From positions 1 to 36,726 of the forward strand of contig JAFZXP010000054.1 of NCBI GenBank assembly GCA_017616735.1: DNA of 36,726 bases, read 5' to 3'. Positions 32,605 to 36,726 of the stretch are shown piece by piece. The notes beneath the pieces are model-generated. The model ran no database searches and was not told where the DNA came from. It saw only the letters and a program-made list of their open reading frames with translations. Position 1 is the stretch's first letter. Each line of letters opens with the position of its first letter. A program made the position numbers and the translations under genes. The stretch is from Bacteroidales bacterium (lineage in GTDB: Bacteria; Bacteroidota; Bacteroidia; Bacteroidales; F082).

Positions 32605-34137
32605 ATGTTGGTAAAAACTTATGGAAGTGCCTTAAATGGCATTGATGCAATTACAGTTACAATTGAGGTCAACAGTGACCGTGGAGTTCAATTTTTTCTT
32701 GTTGGACTGCCTGACAGCGCAGTGAAGGAGAGCCAGCAGCGCATAGAATCGGCATTGAATAACAACGGCTTGAAATACCCTAAACGCAAGATTACCATAA
32801 ACATGGCCCCCGCTGACATACGAAAAGAAGGCTCAAGTTACGACCTGCCTTTGGCCGTTGCCATATTGGCGGCTACAGAACAGGTTAACCCTGAAAGACT
32901 CGATAAATATGTGATAATGGGTGAGCTTTCGTTGGACGGAGGCATCAATCCGATTAAGGGAGCCCTGCCGATAGCAATCAGAGCGGCCGAAGAAGGTTTC
33001 AAGGGCGTGATTGTGCCCAAAGATAATGCCAATGAAGCCGCAGTTGTGGAGAATATAGACGTTTACGGCGTTGAAACGCTTATGGATGTCGTAAACTTTT
33101 TCAATGGTGTTCAGGGTTTGGAACCTGTTAAGTTGAATCAGGAGGAGGAAATAGGCAATGATTTTTACGACTTTGACTTCGCCGATGTCCGTGGGCAGGA
33201 AGGCATTAAAAGAGCTTTGGAAGTGGCTGCGGCCGGATCGCATAACGTGATTCTCATAGGCCCTCCAGGTAGCGGCAAGACAATGCTGGCCAAGCGTTTG
33301 CCCACGATTTTGCCTCCGATGACCTTGAAGGAATCGCTCGAAACCACAAAGATTCATTCGGTGGTGGGAATGCTGGGCCATGGTGTCTCGTTGATGCGTA
33401 CACGACCATTTAGAAATCCGCATCACACAACGTCGTACGTCGGTTTGGTCGGCGGCGGCACCTATCCGCAGCCCGGAGAGATTTCACTTGCGCACAATGG
33501 AGTTCTCTTTCTTGACGAGTTGCCGGAATTCAAGCGTTCGGCGTTGGAAGTGCTGCGTCAGCCGATGGAAGACAGGAAAGTGACCATAGCCCGTGCCAGG
33601 CAAACGGTTGAGTTTCCGGCCAATTTCATGTTGGTGGCGGCAATGAATCCTTGTCCATGTGGCTATTACAATCATCCGACCAAGGAATGCACCTGCAAAC
33701 CTGGGCAGGTTGAAACTTATCTCTCGAGGATTTCTGGTCCGTTGCTCGACCGCATTGACTTGCATATCGAGACGTTTCCGATATCTTATGATGAGTTGGC
33801 GCAGAAAAAAGCGGGGGAGAGGAGTGCCGATGTGCGCGAGCGCGTTATCAAAGCCCGCATGATTCAGGTGCAGCGTTTCGCTGATGTCCCTGATATACAT
33901 TGCAATGCGCAGATGACTCCGAAAATGATTCAGAAGTATTGTGACCTTGACCAACAGTGCGGTTTGTTGTTGAAAAACGCCATGGAACGCCTTGGTTTAT
34001 CGGCTCGTGCCCGCGACAGGATTTTAAAAGTTTCGCGCACCATTGCCGACTTGGCCGGTTCCGAAAAAATCAAGCCCGAGCATCTGGCCGAGGCCATTCA
34101 ATACCGCAGTTTGGATAGAGACAGCTGGGGGAAATAA
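32605..34137 (+). CDS. comM: YifB/ComM-family Mg-chelatase-like AAA+ ATPase
   Basis: A 510-residue cytoplasmic ATPase. ComM is a branch-migration helicase that helps integrate DNA during transformation. It has the N-terminal ChlI-like domain ([40 protein letters not shown]), Walker A GPPGSGKT (219-226), Walker [11 protein letters not shown] (300-309), the family block [15 protein letters not shown] with a Cys-rich zinc-like stretch (CPCG..., CTC), and the C-terminal domain with [20 protein letters not shown]. Full length. Its leader carries palindromic element copy C. cinA, two genes upstream, is also competence-linked in some bacteria. Confidence 0.95.
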   Translation: MLVKTYGSALNGIDAITVTIEVNSDRGVQFFLVGLPDSAVKESQQRIESALNNNGLKYPKRKITINMAPADIRKEGSSYDLPLAVAILAATEQVNPERLDKYVIMGELSLDGGINPIKGALPIAIRAAEEGFKGVIVPKDNANEAAVVENIDVYGVETLMDVVNFFNGVQGLEPVKLNQEEEIGNDFYDFDFADVRGQEGIKRALEVAAAGSHNVILIGPPGSGKTMLAKRLPTILPPMTLKESLETTKIHSVVGMLGHGVSLMRTRPFRNPHHTTSYVGLVGGGTYPQPGEISLAHNGVLFLDELPEFKRSALEVLRQPMEDRKVTIARARQTVEFPANFMLVAAMNPCPCGYYNHPTKECTCKPGQVETYLSRISGPLLDRIDLHIETFPISYDELAQKKAGERSADVRERVIKARMIQVQRFADVPDIHCNAQMTPKMIQKYCDLDQQCGLLLKNAMERLGLSARARDRILKVSRTIADLAGSEKIKPEHLAEAIQYRSLDRDSWGK

Positions 34138-34176
34138 AAAAACTAGAAAAATTTATTCAAATAATAGAAATTTTGC

Positions 34177-34184
34177 TATTTTTG
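34177..34184 (+). promoter_or_regulatory. -7 element of the hicAB promoter
   Basis: TATTTTTG followed by C, a perfect Bacteroidota -7 motif, 20 bases before the hicA ATG. No clear -33 TTTG. The leader would be very short. Confidence 0.5.
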
Positions 34185-34204
34185 CAAAGTCAAAAACTAT
34201 ATTT

Positions 34205-34384
34205 ATGAAATACAGGGAACTGCATAGAAGGTTCATTAGGGCTGGTTGGAGATATGATCATGCTGAAGGGAGCCATTATTTTTATAAAAAAGACGGTGTT
34301 TTGTCAGAGCCAATACCATATCATGGAGCTCATGAAATATCAACAGGATTGGCAAATAAAATTATAAAAAAATATGGAATATGA
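34205..34384 (+). CDS. hicA: HicA-type mRNA interferase toxin
   Basis: A 59-residue toxin with the double-stranded RNA-binding-like HicA fold; it cleaves mRNA and tmRNA. The sequence MKYRELHRRFIRAGWRYDHA, followed by EGSHYFYKKDG, shows the conserved Gly and the catalytic His in GSHYFY, and it ends with the ISTGLANKIIKKYGI block. The frame is open far upstream inside comM, but the only sensible start is the ATG at 34205. The hicA-hicB order is the common one. It lies 67 bases after comM with its own promoter. Confidence 0.9.
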   Translation: MKYRELHRRFIRAGWRYDHAEGSHYFYKKDGVLSEPIPYHGAHEISTGLANKIIKKYGI

Positions 34385-34385
34385 T

Positions 34386-34393
34386 AAAGGAGG
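34386..34393 (+). promoter_or_regulatory. Canonical Shine-Dalgarno of hicB
   Basis: AAAGGAGG, 7 bases before the ATG at 34401, immediately after the hicA stop. Such a strong site is unusual in Bacteroidota and decides the hicB start over the upstream ATG at 34374. Confidence 0.8.
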
Positions 34394-34400
34394 ATTTAAA

Positions 34401-34799
34401 ATGGAAAAAATTCAAATGATAATCGAGAAGTCGAAAGACTATTTCGGAGCATATTCCGAGAATTGTGATGGAATATATGCGGCAGGTAATAGCATTCAAG
34501 CTGTGAAAGATGATACTTACGAGGCTATACGTCTTATCAAAGAGGATCTTCCTGAAGAACGTTGGCCAGAACAAATCAAAGGTGATTTTGAAATAGAATG
34601 GCGTATTGATGTTCCAAGTTTTTTGGAGTACTATTCCAAGTATATGTCACTTGCAGGTATGGAGAAAATGACTGGCATTAATCAAAAACAACTTTCTAAC
34701 TATCTGAATCACAGAGCTGTGCCTCGTCGAAAGCAAACCGACCGCATCAAAAACGGAATACATCGGTTTGCCGAGGAGTTGCTGAGTATAACGCTGTAA
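34401..34799 (+). CDS. hicB: HicB-type antitoxin with C-terminal HTH
   Basis: A 132-residue antitoxin that neutralises HicA and represses the operon. The N-terminal part (MEKIQMIIEKSKDYFGAYSE, then GIYAAGNSIQAVKDDTYEAI) is the partial RNase-H-like HicB fold; the C-terminus is a helix-turn-helix (MEKMTGINQKQLSNYLNHRA, then VPRRKQTDRIKNGIHRF). An upstream ATG at 34374 overlaps hicA and would add nine residues, but the strong ribosome-binding site AAAGGAGG fits the ATG at 34401. A fragment of a related HTH survives at 9928-10098. Confidence 0.9.
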   Translation: MEKIQMIIEKSKDYFGAYSENCDGIYAAGNSIQAVKDDTYEAIRLIKEDLPEERWPEQIKGDFEIEWRIDVPSFLEYYSKYMSLAGMEKMTGINQKQLSNYLNHRAVPRRKQTDRIKNGIHRFAEELLSITL

Positions 34800-34899
34800 T
34801 CACTTCCTGTGCGGAAATGAAATTTGTTTGACGTGTTATTGTAACCGCTTATATAGTAAATTATTTTACTTTTTCCGTCTGCATTTCAAATTTTAATCG

Positions 34900-34907
34900 T
34901 ATTTTTG
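34900..34907 (+). promoter_or_regulatory. -7 element of the aspA promoter
   Basis: TATTTTTG followed by C, 33 bases before the aspA ATG, in the 141-base gap after hicB. No convincing -33 motif is seen. Confidence 0.5.
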
Positions 34908-34940
34908 CGGGCTAAATTTGAAAAAGACAGATAATAATAT

Positions 34941-36353
34941 ATGAATACCGAGAAATTCCGTGTTGAAAGCGACCTTTTGGGAAGCAGAGAAGTGCCGGCC
35001 GATGCGCTTTACGGCGTGCAGACCGTGCGTGCGATGGAGAATTTTAATATCAGCGGCAACCTGATGAAGGATTATCCCAACTTCATCAAAGGCATGGCTA
35101 TTACAAAGAAAGCCGCCGCGATAGCCAACTATGAGGTCGGAATGATCGATTTGCAGCAACGCGATGCCATTTGTACCGCATGCGATGAACTGATCGAGGG
35201 TAAACATCACGACCAGTTCCCGATTGATATGATTCAAGGCGGAGCGGGCACTTCAACCAATATGTGCGCCAACGAAGTCATTGCCAATCGTGCGCTTGAA
35301 TTGCTTGGCCATGAACGCGGTCAGTACAAATACTGCTCACCAAACGACATTGTAAACGCTTCACAATCAACCAACGACGCATATCCTTGCTCGATACATC
35401 TGGCTATGGTGCTCGAACATGAGGTGTTTTTGCCTCATCTTGTGCAAATGATTGGCGCTTTGGAAAAGAAGGCCGAGGAGTTTAAAGATGTCATAAAAAT
35501 GGGCCGTACACAGCTTCAGGATGCGGTTCCGATGACTCTCGGTCAGACTTTCAGCGGCTTTGCGGCGGCTTTGCGCGGTGAGTTGAAGACTCTGAACATG
35601 GCGGCTCGCGAGTTTTTGGTGGTTAATATGGGCGCCACGGCCATCGGAACGGGCATATGCTCCAAACCGGGCTATAGTGGAGCATGTATCAATGCCTTAC
35701 GCCGTGTCACAGGATGGAATATAACTTTGGCCGACAACCTGATTGAAGCTACAAGTGCCACATCGTGCATGATTCAATACAGTGCTGCAATGAAACGTTT
35801 GTGCATTAAAATCAACAAGATGTGCAACGACTTGCGCTTGATGAGCTCAGGTCCGAGATGCGGTTTTAACGAGATCAACCTGCCTCAACGTCAGCCTGGT
35901 TCGTCAATTATGCCGGGCAAGGTCAACCCGGTTATTCCGGAAGTGATGAACCAGGTGTGCTACAAGGTGATTGGTAACGACATGACCATATCACTCGCAT
36001 CCGACAACGGCCAGCTTGAGCTCAATGTGATGGAACCAGTCATCGCATACTGCCTGTTTGAGTCGGTGCATTTGCTGACCAAAGGCTTGGACACTCTGAG
36101 AACACATTGCATAGATGGTATCGAGGCCAATGTGGAGCATTGCCGCAAGATGGTTGAAAACAGCATAGGCATTGTCACCATGCTCAACCCGATTATAGGT
36201 TACAAAGAGTCGACTAAGATTGCCAAAGAAGCAAGTGAAACCGGTCGCGGTGTGTATGAGCTGGTTCTTGAACACGGCATACTCACCAAGGAACAGCTCG
36301 ATTGGATTCTCCAACCTGAGAACATGATTAAGCCGGTGGAAATAAAAATGTAG
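34941..36353 (+). CDS. aspA: Aspartate ammonia-lyase
   Basis: A 470-residue cytoplasmic homotetramer that converts aspartate to fumarate and ammonia, feeding fumarate respiration in anaerobes. It begins FRVESDLLGSREVPADALYG. Conserved blocks: GAGTSTNMCANEVIANRALE, SQSTNDAYPCSI, RTQLQDAVPMTLGQTFSGFA, and the flexible SS-loop GSSIMPGKVNPVIPEVMNQV (residues 320-339). The VIPEV ending of this loop separates aspartases from fumarases, which have TQCE there. Full length, with its own promoter and terminator. Confidence in aspA over fumC is high. Confidence 0.95.
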   Translation: MNTEKFRVESDLLGSREVPADALYGVQTVRAMENFNISGNLMKDYPNFIKGMAITKKAAAIANYEVGMIDLQQRDAICTACDELIEGKHHDQFPIDMIQGGAGTSTNMCANEVIANRALELLGHERGQYKYCSPNDIVNASQSTNDAYPCSIHLAMVLEHEVFLPHLVQMIGALEKKAEEFKDVIKMGRTQLQDAVPMTLGQTFSGFAAALRGELKTLNMAAREFLVVNMGATAIGTGICSKPGYSGACINALRRVTGWNITLADNLIEATSATSCMIQYSAAMKRLCIKINKMCNDLRLMSSGPRCGFNEINLPQRQPGSSIMPGKVNPVIPEVMNQVCYKVIGNDMTISLASDNGQLELNVMEPVIAYCLFESVHLLTKGLDTLRTHCIDGIEANVEHCRKMVENSIGIVTMLNPIIGYKESTKIAKEASETGRGVYELVLEHGILTKEQLDWILQPENMIKPVEIKM

Positions 36354-36375
36354 GAGCGAATCACTTCGCCCCTAC
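36350..36375. terminator. Bidirectional hairpin overlapping the aspA stop codon
   Basis: GTAGGAGCGAA pairs with TTCGCCCCTAC (one A-C mismatch) around a TCAC loop. The aspA stop TAG (36351-36353) lies inside the left arm. It separates convergent aspA and rpmA. Confidence 0.72.
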
Positions 36376-36405
36376 ATAAATTTTCTGTTCGTTTCCGAAC
36401 TACGT

Positions 36406-36678
36406 TTATTCTGTCACTTCGCCGTTTACCGGGATGACTGAAACGTATGAACGATTCTCTCTTTTCTTGCGGAATTCCACGATGCCGTCTGTAAGTGCGA
36501 ACAAAGTGTGATCTTTGCCCATGCCTACATTGTCACCAGGATAGTGCTGTGTGCCACGCTGACGAACGATGATGTTGCCTGCGATAACTGCCTGTCCACC
36601 GAAAACTTTCACTCCGAGTCGTTTGCTGTGTGATTCACGACCGTTTTCGGAACTACCAACGCCTTTCTTGTGTGCCAT
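36406..36678 (-). CDS. rpmA: 50S ribosomal protein L27
   Basis: A 90-residue ribosomal protein near the peptidyl-transferase centre. It begins [20 protein letters not shown], then [20 protein letters not shown] with the [20 protein letters not shown] block, typical of L27. There is no N-terminal cleavable extension of the Firmicutes type. It follows rplU by 23 bases, the usual operon order. It is convergent with aspA. Confidence 0.97.
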   Translation of the reverse strand: MAHKKGVGSSENGRESHSKRLGVKVFGGQAVIAGNIIVRQRGTQHYPGDNVGMGKDHTLFALTDGIVEFRKKRENRSYVSVIPVNGEVTE

Positions 36679-36701
36679 AATTCTTTAATTTTTTCGGTTT
36701 A

Positions 36702-36726
36702 TTATTCAGTGATGTTTTCAATGCGC
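36702..36726 (-). CDS. rplU: 50S ribosomal protein L21, last residues only
   Basis: The minus strand ends in the frame R-I-E-N-I-T-E followed by TAA (36704-36702), directly upstream of rpmA. Position (rplU-rpmA is near-universal) makes this the C-terminus of L21; the sequence alone is too short to prove it. Confidence 0.65.

Noticed and set aside
34941-36353. Fumarase (fumC) instead of aspartase
   Set aside because: The SS-loop continues VIPEV rather than the TQCE of fumarases.

Overview
The window reads as chromosomal DNA of a Bacteroidales bacterium (phylum Bacteroidota). The pointers are a type IX secretion (T9SS) C-terminal sorting domain, a GldB-type lipoprotein, PorT-like and DUF5020 outer-membrane proteins, promoters with the Bacteroidota -7 motif TAnnTTTG, and almost no Shine-Dalgarno sequences. 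No rRNA or tRNA gene was seen. Both window ends cut a gene: groL on the left and rplU on the right.

Layout. 1-6.8 kb (minus): groS-groL, then a tightly packed operon pheT / sigma-54 activator / lptE / TPR-like protein / secG, closed by a strong hairpin terminator. 6.9-9.4 kb (minus): zinc-ribbon flavin-binding protein, GNAT acetyltransferase, an AlkZ/YcaQ-like winged-helix protein and a previously uncalled 33-residue membrane peptide. 9.5-10.46 kb: an AT-rich decayed island with one orphan ORF, a fragment of a HicB-type antitoxin and a fragment of an ORF6N protein; between and after these (10099-10202, 10359-10457) I see nothing coding. 10.5-14 kb (minus): a surface-protein operon (beta-helix protein, T9SS cargo, small secreted protein). 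14.1-18.3 kb (minus): an orphan AAA ATPase with a palindromic operator-like site at its promoter, a membrane-spanning Kelch/AraC regulator and an M24 peptidase. 18.4-23 kb (minus): a PEGA/multi-barrel protein and its LPP20-like partner. 23-27.5 kb (minus): purine permease, Tsx/DUF5020-like outer-membrane protein, a second M24 peptidase and a PorT-like protein. 27.5-36.4 kb (mostly plus): PorT-like protein, a nitrilase homologue lacking its catalytic Cys, uridine phosphorylase (minus), cinA, gldB, comM/yifB, hicAB and aspA. rpmA and rplU close the window on minus.

The most striking non-genic signal is an ~84-bp imperfect palindrome. It is present in three full copies (25267-25349, 25421-25504, 32480-32563) and one half copy (32331-32358). 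All are in the same orientation relative to flanking genes. Copies A/B and C show compensatory base-pair changes in the predicted hairpin, and two copies lie 41-48 nt upstream of start codons (DUF5020 gene and comM). Tracts of 7-bp repeats (GTTnnnA type) accompany these elements and three of them begin at or overlap stop codons. The gene-free stretch 25219-25561 is made almost entirely of these repeats.

How genes fit together: the purine permease and Tsx-like porin probably form an uptake route; pheT, the sigma-54 activator, lptE and secG are translationally packed into one transcript, linking translation and envelope biogenesis; GldB, the T9SS cargo and PorT-like barrels imply a T9SS-bearing, possibly non-motile, envelope.
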